This document shows positions 34,884 to 42,991 of a DNA stretch of 64,000 nucleotides, one piece after another. Position numbers and translations under genes: made by a program. Every line of letters begins with the position of its first letter. Position 1 is the stretch's first letter. Under the pieces are notes generated by a model. The model worked only from the letters and a program-made list of their open reading frames with translations, searched no databases and had not been told where the DNA came from. The stretch is from Vulcanimicrobiota bacterium. Lineage in GTDB: Bacteria; Vulcanimicrobiota; Vulcanimicrobiia; Vulcanimicrobiales; Vulcanimicrobiaceae. The stretch lies in assembly GCA_027307235.1 (NCBI GenBank), contig DAHUXH010000020.1:124001-188000 (forward strand), written 5' to 3'.

Positions 34884-35285
34884 TTACTCGAGAAATGCGA
34901 GCGTTTCCACCAGGCGCCGAGCACGCTCGCTCGGCTCGCGCTGCGCGTACTGCGCGACCAGGTCGCCCCGGCCCCGCGTCGCGAGCGCATGCGCCGCCGC
35001 CAGCGCCACCGCTTCGGCCGGATCGTCCAGCGCGAACTCGAGCAGCCGCCGCGAACGCTCGTCGTCGATGGAGGCCGCCGCGAAGATCATCTCGCAGCGA
35101 GCCGCCTCGTTCAGCCGCTCGAACTCCTCGACCACCTCCGACGGCCACGCCTCGTCGCGTGCCAGTTCTTCGACGAGCGTCGGCTCACGGTGCGCCGGTT
35201 CCCGGCGAGGAGCGAACAACGCGTACGCGCCGATCGCGGCACCCACGATGAAGACCGCGGCGAGGACGATGGTGAGCACGGCCAT
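34884..35285 (-). CDS. Small membrane-anchored HEAT-like protein, partner of copy A
   Basis: 133 residues. An N-terminal helix (about 4-24, LTIVLAAVFIVGAAIGAYAL) without a cleavage site, an acidic linker, then four or five short helices in HEAT/ARM style (RRLLEFALDDPAEAVALAAA, then ALATRGRGDLVAQY). Such repeats bind other proteins. ATG 35285 overlaps the stop of the large DUF11 gene by one base, so the two are translationally coupled. The tail shares a faint pattern with the other small protein at 31249-31578. It likely anchors or docks its large partner at the membrane; this is inference. Confidence 0.65.
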   Translation of the reverse strand: MAVLTIVLAAVFIVGAAIGAYALFAPRREPAHREPTLVEELARDEAWPSEVVEEFERLNEAARCEMIFAAASIDDERSRRLLEFALDDPAEAVALAAAHALATRGRGDLVAQYAQREPSERARRLVETLAFLE

Positions 35286-38200
35286 CAGATGTGCGCCGCC
35301 GCAAGCGATGCACGCACGATGTCGAGCGACGCGTCGAGGACCGGATACTCACGGCGCACGAGCACGTCGAGAAACTCCGGGCTTTCAGCTTGGGTGAGCT
35401 CTTCGAGCACGGTGATCAGCGCGGTGCGATAGTGAGCGAGCTGCTCGGACCCGTTCGGGATGACGCACGCGATCGCAAGCCACGGCACGGCGGTTGCGAG
35501 CGGCGCTTCATGAACGCGATCGATGAGCGCGACCAGGCGGTCGAGATCGACGTCTCCGCGCAGCACGACCGCCGCCGTCGGCGGATCGCCCGGAACGCCG
35601 CGCGCCACCGCCGTCTCCGCGATGAAACGTTCGAGCGTCGCGCGCGACGCGCTCGTTTCTATATCCCGCGGCACCGGAATGTACGTCGGCAGGCGCAGCT
35701 TGATGAACAGGCGGTCAAGCGTTTCGCGCAAGGTCTCGCGCTGCCCGCCAATTGAACTGAGGTGCGCGCTGCCGATCGTGTCGGGGAAGAGCGCGCGCAT
35801 CGCAAAGAGATGCGTCGAAAATCCCGGAAAGCGGGACTCTTCGAGAAAGCGCAACATGCGGCGCGCACGGTCGCTTTCAAATGCGACCACCACGCCGGGG
35901 CCGCCGGACGTCACGCCGTTGTGCGACTCGCCGTTGGTCGCGCGCCCGCCTTCGAGCGAGAGGTAGCGCGGGGCGTTCGGCATCGCGACCGCCGCGTCGA
36001 CGTAGCCCGCGTCTACCGGCGTGGCCGGGGGCAATTCGACGAAACGCTCCTCGGTGAGCGCACGCGTGCCGCCCAGCGACGGCCCGACCATTCCGTCCAA
36101 CCCGAACGGCAACCCGGGAATCATGTTGGCAAACGCCGGCGTTGCGCGCACGCGCAATTCTCCGGCGATCAGTTCGTCGGTGCGCTCGCCGTCGTAGCGG
36201 ATTGTTGCAACGCGCTCGATCGCGTCGCCGGCGGCCAAGCCGTTGTGCACGACGTCGCGCCACCGGATCGTCGCTTCGATGCCGGGATCGACGTCGTTGA
36301 GCACGACGCCGCGCTCGCTCGAAATCGGCGAGACCGCCCCGACGTCGCGAACCGGAACGCCGTTGACCGTCGTGCTGTTGGGAACGTAGATCAGCGCATC
36401 GCTCGGCGCAACCGAGATGTGCACTCGCCGTGAGGGGCCGTCGCCGCCGTTGCGAACGTGCAGGACGAACTCGACGGTGTCGCCGACGTCGACCACGTCG
36501 GCCGGCTCGCTGCGGAACGTGCCGACTGAGAAGTCAGGCTCCGCGGTCGTTTCGATCGTGAGCCGCTCGAGCGGCACGGGGAGCATCGCGTCCGACGTCA
36601 GCACGGCGTCGATGGTGACGGGGTAGTCCTTGGCCAGACTGCGCAGCAAGCGTAGTCCCAAACGCGCCTCGAGCACCGCCCCCGGCGCGACGTCACCGAA
36701 GAGCAGCGACGACTTCTCGCGCGCCGCTCCGTCAACGGTTTCCAATCGCGCCTCGGGAGAGACGTAAACACGCACGCGCACGTTGTGCGCGACGTCGGTG
36801 CCGCGATTGGTCAAACGAACGATCGCGTCGGCGATTTGATTGGGGCGCAAAACCGCGTCGCTCGCAAGTTCAAGATGCGAACCCTCGAGCGTGAACGACG
36901 GATGCGAGTCGACCTGCCATCGGAGTTCGCCAAGCGGTGTTTCACCGAGTTCGTGCGTGTGCAGGCTCGCACCGATGCGCACTTCACTACGATCCGCATA
37001 CGGCGTCCGCAGGCGGGCGCGCAGCGTAATACGGCGCTGGGTATACGGCTCGATCGCGCCGAGTTCCACCGCGTCGCCGTCGATCGGCAGACGTGCGTTC
37101 TTCTCCACCACCCGAACGTCATCGAATCCGGCATCGACGCGCAATCGCAGCGTGCAATCGGTAGCCGGCGCGCTGCCGTCGTTGGCGAGCACGATCGCGA
37201 CCTCGACTTCTTCGCTCGGATGCACGATGGTGCCCGAGACGTTTTCGAGCGCGTTCTTGCGCGCCGGAAGATATGGCTCGGAGCGCACGGCGACGGCACG
37301 CTCGAAGGTCCGCTCGACCTCGCGCGCCTCGCTGCCATGCTGCCATGCAAGGCGCAAGCCGACGTCGAGCTGCGTGCCGTTGGGCATCGGCGAGATGACG
37401 CAGGCCTCGGCGCGCAGTTCCACGCCGGCGCGCGCGTCGATCCGCCCCAGATCGAAGACCGGCGCGTCCTTCTTGCGGTCGCGCACCGGACGTCCGTCCA
37501 CGCGCGCCGATCCGCGGGCGAGCACCAAGCCCTCGGGCAACGTCAGGATCGCGCTCACGCCATCGGCCGCGCAGGTGCCGGCGTTGTGCGCGTTCAGCAT
37601 CAGCGTCACGCGATCGCCGGGCTGCACGTCGAACGCGGGCTCAAGGGTGAACGACGTGAGTTCGCTCGAAAAGTCCGGCGCCGATCGCACCGAAAACGCC
37701 GCCGGTTCGAGATCGAACGCCGGCGTTTCCTGGGAAGCGACGTGCGCGGTCGCGACAATGCGCGTTCCGTCGGCCAGCGGATCGTCGATGCGCACGCGGT
37801 AGATCAGCGTTGCCGTCGCCGATGCGGGCAGATTCGCGATGACGACCGGCGCATGGACGCGGTCGAAACTCGCGCCCAAGTCGCGCTCGATCTCGCGGCC
37901 GTTGACGCGCGCCGAATTGGGCACGTAGCTCGTGAACTCCGGGATCGGTGCGACAACGACGACGTCGTGCGCGCTCGACTCTCCGGCGTTGTGCACGCGC
38001 ACGATCACTTGCGCTTCGCTGCCCGGCGCCGGATCGCGGCGCGGCTCGATCGCCACCGCCGTGATGGCATTGCCGAGCTGCGGCTTGCTGCGAGCGACCA
38101 AACGGACGACGTTGGTGCCGACCGGTGACAATTCAAAGGAAGCAACCGCTGCCTGAAGCTCGATGGTCGAGCCGTTCTCGATCGCACCCGCAACGCTGTA

Positions 38201-38533
38201 GGCGATCTCCAGCCGCCGCTCCTCACCGGGCTCGACATCCCCGATCTGCGCGCCGGAACGCGCGAGCAGCGGCGAGTTGCCCAAGTCGTCGTCCAGACAC
38301 TCGCCGTCGAGCAGGCCCGTCCCGACGAGATAGACTAGGCCGTCGGGGAGATTGAAGCGCACGCGCACGCCGGTTGCGGTGGCACCGCCTTGATTACGAA
38401 ACGTGAACATTGCCCGGACCGTGATCCCAGGTTCGAGTTCGCGGTCGGGCGAAACGACGAGCGTTCGGAGGCCTTCCGGAAGCGTCGGTGCTCCCGGCGC
38501 AAAAACTTCGGTGAGCGTGCGCATGGGCGACAC
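35285..38533 (-). CDS. Large DUF11/CARDB-like repeat protein, copy A
   Basis: 1082 residues from GTG 38533, or 1079 from ATG 38524. It has the same plan as copy B: N-terminal LTEVFAPGAPTLPEGLRTLV (copy B: LTGVFAAGAPALPERLRTLV), six DUF11-like sandwiches at about 25-140, 150-270, 280-400, 410-530, 540-660 and 680-800, a linker, and a helical domain (about 890-1082) with STHLFAMRALFPD, LFIKLRLPTYIPV and TAVPWLAIACVI. Repeat 2 has PEFTSYVPNSARVNG, and repeat 6 has LIYVPNSTTVNGVPV, both also in copy B. No signal peptide. First gene of a four-gene minus-strand set (big A, small A, big B, small B), facing a divergent aminotransferase across about 75 bases. Function unknown. Confidence 0.8.
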   Translation of the reverse strand: MSPMRTLTEVFAPGAPTLPEGLRTLVVSPDRELEPGITVRAMFTFRNQGGATATGVRVRFNLPDGLVYLVGTGLLDGECLDDDLGNSPLLARSGAQIGDVEPGEERRLEIAYSVAGAIENGSTIELQAAVASFELSPVGTNVVRLVARSKPQLGNAITAVAIEPRRDPAPGSEAQVIVRVHNAGESSAHDVVVVAPIPEFTSYVPNSARVNGREIERDLGASFDRVHAPVVIANLPASATATLIYRVRIDDPLADGTRIVATAHVASQETPAFDLEPAAFSVRSAPDFSSELTSFTLEPAFDVQPGDRVTLMLNAHNAGTCAADGVSAILTLPEGLVLARGSARVDGRPVRDRKKDAPVFDLGRIDARAGVELRAEACVISPMPNGTQLDVGLRLAWQHGSEAREVERTFERAVAVRSEPYLPARKNALENVSGTIVHPSEEVEVAIVLANDGSAPATDCTLRLRVDAGFDDVRVVEKNARLPIDGDAVELGAIEPYTQRRITLRARLRTPYADRSEVRIGASLHTHELGETPLGELRWQVDSHPSFTLEGSHLELASDAVLRPNQIADAIVRLTNRGTDVAHNVRVRVYVSPEARLETVDGAAREKSSLLFGDVAPGAVLEARLGLRLLRSLAKDYPVTIDAVLTSDAMLPVPLERLTIETTAEPDFSVGTFRSEPADVVDVGDTVEFVLHVRNGGDGPSRRVHISVAPSDALIYVPNSTTVNGVPVRDVGAVSPISSERGVVLNDVDPGIEATIRWRDVVHNGLAAGDAIERVATIRYDGERTDELIAGELRVRATPAFANMIPGLPFGLDGMVGPSLGGTRALTEERFVELPPATPVDAGYVDAAVAMPNAPRYLSLEGGRATNGESHNGVTSGGPGVVVAFESDRARRMLRFLEESRFPGFSTHLFAMRALFPDTIGSAHLSSIGGQRETLRETLDRLFIKLRLPTYIPVPRDIETSASRATLERFIAETAVARGVPGDPPTAAVVLRGDVDLDRLVALIDRVHEAPLATAVPWLAIACVIPNGSEQLAHYRTALITVLEELTQAESPEFLDVLVRREYPVLDASLDIVRASLAAAHI

Positions 38534-38608
38534 CGATTCGCCGCCGGAAATCGGCCCCCTTGACTAAGGTCGTATTAACAAACTCGTTTGAAAGGGATGC
38601 TCGTCACG

Positions 38609-39802
38609 ATGCTTGCTGCCACCGACGATCGGATCGCCGCCGCCGTTTCACGCTTGGGAAGCGAGAACGCCTTTGAGGTACTGGCGCGCGCACGCGTGCT
38701 CGAAGCCGCGGGAAAGCGCGTCGTGCACATGGAGATCGGTGAACCGGATTTCGACACACCCGGCCATATCAAGGAAGCGGGCATTGCCGCGATGCACGCC
38801 AACTTCACGCACTACTCGCCCTCGGCCGGCATCCCCGAGCTGCGCGCGACGATCGCCGAGTATGCCAGCGCTTTCCGCAAGCTCGACAAACCGTACACGC
38901 TGGACAACGTCACCGTCTCCCCGGGCGCCAAACCCATCATCTGGAACATCCTCTCGGCGATTCTCAATCCGGGTGACGACTTCGTGTACTTCGATCCGGC
39001 GTATCCGGCGTATGCATCAGCGGCGAGCTACCTGCAAGCGAAGGTCACCGCGATTCCGCTGCGCGAGTCGCACAACTGGCGCATGGATCTCGACGAACTC
39101 GATCGCGCGGTGACGCCGCGGACCAAGGCGATCGTGATCAACTCGCCGCACAATCCGACCGGCGGCGTGCTCACGCCCGGCGATCTGGAACGCATCGCCG
39201 AGATCGCGCAGCGCAACGACGCCTTGGTCATCGCCGACGAGATCTACAGCCGCAACTTCTACCTCGACTCGCCCTTCGTTTCGATCGCCTCGCTTCCGGG
39301 GATGCGCGAGCGCACGATCATCGTCGACGGTTTTTCAAAGGCCTATGCGATGACCGGCTGGCGCCTCGGTTACGCGATCATGCCCGAAGAGCTGCAAAAA
39401 GTCGTGACGCTCTTCAACAACAACACGTTCAGCTGCGTGACGACGTTCGTGCAGAAGGCCGGCATCGCCGCGCTGACCGGCCCCGATGCGCCGGTGCAGA
39501 AGATGAACGCCATCTTCCGCGAGCGGCGCGATGCGCTGGTCAGCGGATTGAACGCGCTGCCGGGGATGACATGCACGCTGCCGGAAGGCGCGTTCTACGC
39601 GTTTCCAAACGTGTCGAAGATCACCAGTGACGACCGCGCGTTGGCGCGCTTCCTCCTCGAAGAAGCCGGTGTCGCCTGCACCGGCGGATCGTCGTTCGGC
39701 GCCGCGGGCAAAGGGTATCTGCGCTTCTCCTACGCCGCCTCGATCGAAGACATCCAGTTCGCGCTTGCGCAAATTGCCAAGCACCTCCCCGACTTCAAGT
39801 AG
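38609..39802 (+). CDS. Class I/II PLP-dependent aminotransferase
   Basis: 397 residues from ATG 38609, which follows GAAAGGGA by 11 bases; TTG 38588 and ATG 38597 are earlier options. Fold type I motifs: MEIGEPDFDTPGHI (about 40-53), YSPSAGIPELR (about 70-80), NSPHNPTGGV (about 170), ADEIYS (about 205, Asp and Tyr near PLP) and the PLP lysine in DGFSKAYAMTGWRLGY (about 238). These fit the aspartate/aromatic aminotransferase subgroup I-gamma; substrate cannot be fixed by eye. The gene stands alone. Its stop is the first base of the 102-bp hairpin repeat, which may act as its transcription end. Confidence 0.93.
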   Translation: MLAATDDRIAAAVSRLGSENAFEVLARARVLEAAGKRVVHMEIGEPDFDTPGHIKEAGIAAMHANFTHYSPSAGIPELRATIAEYASAFRKLDKPYTLDNVTVSPGAKPIIWNILSAILNPGDDFVYFDPAYPAYASAASYLQAKVTAIPLRESHNWRMDLDELDRAVTPRTKAIVINSPHNPTGGVLTPGDLERIAEIAQRNDALVIADEIYSRNFYLDSPFVSIASLPGMRERTIIVDGFSKAYAMTGWRLGYAIMPEELQKVVTLFNNNTFSCVTTFVQKAGIAALTGPDAPVQKMNAIFRERRDALVSGLNALPGMTCTLPEGAFYAFPNVSKITSDDRALARFLLEEAGVACTGGSSFGAAGKGYLRFSYAASIEDIQFALAQIAKHLPDFK

Positions 39803-39903
39803 GGAAGTGCTGATTTCCGCCATGCCGTCGTTGCGGGGAGGCTCGTGTACCGTAGTACACTTCGCCTCTCCGCGCCTCGGCCTGACGGAAATCAGCGCTT
39901 CCT
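39802..39903. repeat. 102-bp imperfect inverted repeat, copy 1
   Basis: The sequence can fold into one long hairpin: ends GAAGTGCTGATTTCCG and CGGAAATCAGCGCTTCC pair, and the core GTGTAC-CGTA-GTACAC forms the tip. A second copy at 46087-46188 differs at about eight positions. It fills exactly the gap between two convergent genes (aminotransferase stop and phosphatase stop), a typical place for REP/MITE-like elements or bidirectional terminators. Confidence 0.85.
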
Positions 39904-40396
39904 AGGCTAGCGGGGAAAAGAAGTGTTCCAATGCGGTTTTGAGTACGGGGCGGACTTCGATGACCGGGCGGTGCGCTCGGACGAATGCGAAGGCCTCGTC
40001 GTACGACAGGCCTGCCACCATAAACAAGAAGATCACGAAGTGCGCGGAGCGGTGCATGCCGTTCTTGCAGTGCACGTAGACGCTCTGTTTCGGCGAACGC
40101 AAACGAAAGCGCCGAAAGGTACGCAGGGCCTTGCGATACTCGTCGAGCGCGCCGGCTCCGGTATCATCGTCGATGTAAAAATGCCGAAACGTCGTCGTGG
40201 CCTGCTTGAGGTCACGCTCTAGGAGCTTGGTCGCTGCGGCATCGCCGGTGATTTGCATGATGCGCGTGGCGCTGCGATCGCGAGCGTGGTTGAACGCTAA
40301 CACCAATCCGAAACGTTCGATCAGTTGATGATAGTCGTCGCGCGTCTGCGGCTCTTCGCCGAGATAGAGCTGTGCGCCGATGCGGTCGAACGTCAC
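39902..40396 (-). CDS. Dual-specificity protein phosphatase
   Basis: 164 residues. The active-site loop VHCKNGMHRSAHF (about residues 111-123) is the HC-x5-R-S signature of cysteine-dependent tyrosine/dual-specificity phosphatases; N-terminal QLYLGEEP resembles the usual opening of the DSP domain. The substitution of the usual A-G inside the loop by N-G-M-H still keeps Cys and Arg. It would remove phosphate from tyrosine, serine or threonine, or from phospholipid or RNA substrates in some relatives. GTG 40396 overlaps the trpS stop (GTGA), so it is co-transcribed with trpS. It ends in the hairpin repeat. Confidence 0.85.
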   Translation of the reverse strand: MTFDRIGAQLYLGEEPQTRDDYHQLIERFGLVLAFNHARDRSATRIMQITGDAAATKLLERDLKQATTTFRHFYIDDDTGAGALDEYRKALRTFRRFRLRSPKQSVYVHCKNGMHRSAHFVIFLFMVAGLSYDEAFAFVRAHRPVIEVRPVLKTALEHFFSPLA

Positions 40397-41382
40397 GATA
40401 GCTTCATCGCGGCTTTGACATCGGCCACGACCGCGGCCGCGACCTCGCGCGTGCGCTGCGTGCCTTCGGCGATGACGTGCTCGATATATCCGCGATCCGC
40501 GCGATACGCCTCCAGGCGTTCGCGCACCGGCCGCAGATATGCGTTGAGCGCTTGCGCGAAGTCGCCCTTGTCTTGGACGCACCCAAGCGCGCCCGAACGG
40601 CAATCGGTCGCGATCTGCTCCAGACGCGGCGTCTTCACGAGGCCCCACAGCGAGAAGACCGGGCAGATCTCCGGACGGCCGGGATCGCCACGGCGCAGCT
40701 TCTGCGGATCGGTGAGCATCGCGCGGACTTTCTTGGTGGTGGTCGCTTCGTCGTCGGCGATCAGGATGGCGTTGTCGTAGGATTTGCTCATCTTGCGGCC
40801 GTCGACGCCAGGCACCTCGGGGAACTCCGAGAGGGTCGGCTGCGGTTCGACCAAGACGTCGGTTCCATTACCGTACAGAAAATTGAAGCGGCGCACCACT
40901 TCGCGTCCGAACTCCAGATGCGCGAGCTGATCTCGACCGATCGGAATGCGTTCGCCGCGCACGATCGCGATATCACACAATTGCAACAACGGATAGCCGA
41001 GAAAACCGAAGGTTGCGACGTCGCCGCCGAGTTGTTCGATCTGCCCCTTGTACGTGGGAACGCGTTCGAGCCATGACACCGGAACGATCATCGAAAGCAT
41101 GGCGTACAGTTGCGCGATCTCCGGCACCGCCGATTGCAGGTAGATCGTCGACTTCTTTGGATCGACGCCGGCTGCAAGCCACACCGCGACCATCTCGTTG
41201 CGAGCGTCGCGAATCTTCTGCGGATCGGAGAAGCTGGTCGTGTACGCATGCAGATCGGCGATCTCGAAATACGCATCCGCGCTATCGCAGTACTCGGCCC
41301 ATTGGGTGAGCACACCGACGAGATGGCCTAGGTGTAAATCACCGGTCGGGCGCATCCCCGACATCACGCGCGGCTTGCTCAT
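40393..41382 (-). CDS. trpS: Tryptophanyl-tRNA synthetase
   Basis: 329 residues, the usual size. Class I synthetase with the HIGH-like motif GDLHLGHLVG (about 14-23) and KMSKS at GRKMSKSYDNAI (about 195). SGMRPTGDLHLG and DIAIVRGERIPIGRDQLAHLEF are TrpRS-specific. Charges tRNA-Trp. ATG 41382 is 40 bases downstream of the thiD stop on the same strand. Confidence 0.97.
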   Translation of the reverse strand: MSKPRVMSGMRPTGDLHLGHLVGVLTQWAEYCDSADAYFEIADLHAYTTSFSDPQKIRDARNEMVAVWLAAGVDPKKSTIYLQSAVPEIAQLYAMLSMIVPVSWLERVPTYKGQIEQLGGDVATFGFLGYPLLQLCDIAIVRGERIPIGRDQLAHLEFGREVVRRFNFLYGNGTDVLVEPQPTLSEFPEVPGVDGRKMSKSYDNAILIADDEATTTKKVRAMLTDPQKLRRGDPGRPEICPVFSLWGLVKTPRLEQIATDCRSGALGCVQDKGDFAQALNAYLRPVRERLEAYRADRGYIEHVIAEGTQRTREVAAAVVADVKAAMKLS

Positions 41383-41422
41383 ATGAAGCTACGCCGTTTT
41401 GGGTTGATCGTCGCCGAGCCCT

Positions 41423-42172
41423 TCAGCGGCTCGCCGAACGCTCGCGCAGCAGTCGCGCCCGAACGATGCCGCGCGCATACTCGGCGGCCGCACGCAGGTC
41501 TTCACCGCGCGCGAGCGCCGCAGCCAGCGCCATCGCGAGCGCACACCCCGTTCCCGGCATCGTCGCGTCGATACGCTCACCTCGCCATGCGATCACGCCC
41601 TCGTCATCGGCGAGCACGTCGACCGGCTCGCCTGGCGCATGTCCGCCTTTCACCAGCACGGCGCGCGCGCCGCGAGCGCGCAGCCGTTGCGCGGCCCCGG
41701 CGCTTCCATCCGCAGCGATTTCCTCGACGCCCAGCAGCCGTGCGGCCTCCGGGAGATTGGGCGTCACCACCACCGACGGAGCGGTTGCGAGTTCGTCACG
41801 CAGGACGGCAAACGCGTTCTCGTCGAGAAACGACCCGCCTCGCGTCGCGCCCAGCACCGGATCGACCACCGCCGGGATGCCGGCGTGGCCGCGCACGAAG
41901 GCCGCCACGGCGCGAACGTTCGCGGCACCGGTCAAAGCGCCGATCCGCAGGGCGCGCGCCTGGGCGGCATGCACGGCCGCGAACTGCGCGCGGACGACGT
42001 CGTTCGGGACGGCGTGCAGCGCGCGCACGCCGCCTTCGTCTTGTGCGCTCACGCCCACGACGACCGTCTCGACGCGAACGCCCAGCTCGTGAGCCAACGC
42101 CAGATCGAGACCGATCCCGGCGACGTTCCACGGATGCGTCGTACCGATCGAGATGACCAGGGGCTCGCGCAC
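41423..42172 (-). CDS. thiD: Hydroxymethylpyrimidine (phosphate) kinase-like protein
   Basis: 249 residues of the ThiD branch of the ribokinase fold: it phosphorylates hydroxymethylpyrimidine to the diphosphate for thiamin assembly. Visible are VVVGVSAQDEGGV (about 38, the substrate Gln), GALTGAANV, VVDPVLGATRGGSFLDENA (about 118) and the catalytic ATMPGTGCALAMALAAALARG (about 205). The usual N-terminal GSDSGGGAGIQAD is replaced by GTTHPWNVAGIGLDL, so the first glycine loop is unusual. GTG 42172 starts one base after the thiE stop. Confidence 0.85.
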   Translation of the reverse strand: MREPLVISIGTTHPWNVAGIGLDLALAHELGVRVETVVVGVSAQDEGGVRALHAVPNDVVRAQFAAVHAAQARALRIGALTGAANVRAVAAFVRGHAGIPAVVDPVLGATRGGSFLDENAFAVLRDELATAPSVVVTPNLPEAARLLGVEEIAADGSAGAAQRLRARGARAVLVKGGHAPGEPVDVLADDEGVIAWRGERIDATMPGTGCALAMALAAALARGEDLRAAAEYARGIVRARLLRERSASR

Positions 42173-42173
42173 G

Positions 42174-42809
42174 TTACGGCCCGGCCTCGTCCCACGCGCG
42201 CACCAGGTCTTGCGCGGCCGCACGCGCATCCGGGGCTTGGGCGATCGCCGAGATCACCGCGGCCATCGCGACACCGGTGGCGCGCACGTCGGGCAGATGC
42301 TCGGCCGTGATCCCGCCGATCGCCGCGACCGGCAGTGCCGTGGCCGAGGCGACGCGACGCAGCCCATTCACGCCGATCGGCGCGCCCGCGTCGGCTTTGG
42401 ACGCGGTCGCGTAGACCGCGCCGACGCCGATGTAATCCACGTCGCTTGCGTCGGCCACGCGCGCTTCCTCAACGGTGCCGCACGACAGTCCGATGAGCCG
42501 ATCGCCCAGCTCGCTGCGCACCGCTGCCACGCGCGAAAAGCCGTCGTCATCGGGTCCTAGATGCACCCCGTCGGCATCGCAGTCGCGCGCCGCGCGCCAG
42601 TCGTCGTTGACGATCAGGAGCGCCCCGCACGCACGGGTGAGATCGCGCAGCGCGCGCAGATGTTCGGGGACCATGGCGCGCTTGGCACGGTATTGCACGA
42701 TTCGCACGCCGGCGTCGAGAGCGGCACGCGCGAGCGCAACCACGCGTTCGTTTTCATTGACGATGCAGTAGATGCCGTGCAGGCGCGCCGCACGCTGCGC
42801 GCGGTTCAC
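42174..42809 (-). CDS. thiE: Thiamine-phosphate synthase
   Basis: 211 residues, a TIM-barrel enzyme joining the pyrimidine and thiazole parts into thiamin phosphate. Typical stretches: VRIVQYRAKR (about 33-42), LIVNDDWRAARDCDADGVHLGPDD (about 67-90), IGLSCGTVEEA (about 104), DYIGVGAVYATASKAD (about 121-136) and VAAIGGITAEHL (about 160). GTG 42809 overlaps the stop of the small membrane gene (GTGA); TTG 42830 is an alternative. Coupled to thiD downstream. Confidence 0.94.
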   Translation of the reverse strand: MNRAQRAARLHGIYCIVNENERVVALARAALDAGVRIVQYRAKRAMVPEHLRALRDLTRACGALLIVNDDWRAARDCDADGVHLGPDDDGFSRVAAVRSELGDRLIGLSCGTVEEARVADASDVDYIGVGAVYATASKADAGAPIGVNGLRRVASATALPVAAIGGITAEHLPDVRATGVAMAAVISAIAQAPDARAAAQDLVRAWDEAGP

Positions 42810-42985
42810 GTGCGCCGTAATCGCCGCCAAACCACGACGTTGACGACGAGATAGACGGCATACACGCCCGCGATTACGAGCGCGAGCGCGACGTCGTGCT
42901 TGCGCACTGCCAGCGGCACCAGCAGCCCAAAACAGATGACGCCGGCCATGACGACCGCCATCACGCGCGTGAACCCGACGAACAT
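42806..42985 (-). CDS. Small two-helix membrane protein between parB and thiE
   Basis: 59 residues (start MFVGFTRVMAVV, end RLRRT). Two hydrophobic helices, about 5-24 and 32-52, separated by a short VRKHD turn, with a basic end. It is too short for most gene finders' cut-offs but has clean coupling: ATG 42985 lies 7 bases after the parB stop and its stop overlaps the thiE GTG. No known family recognised. Whether it belongs functionally to ParAB or to thiamine synthesis cannot be said. Confidence 0.7.
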   Translation of the reverse strand: MFVGFTRVMAVVMAGVICFGLLVPLAVRKHDVALALVIAGVYAVYLVVNVVVWRRLRRT

Positions 42986-42991
42986 GCGCGC

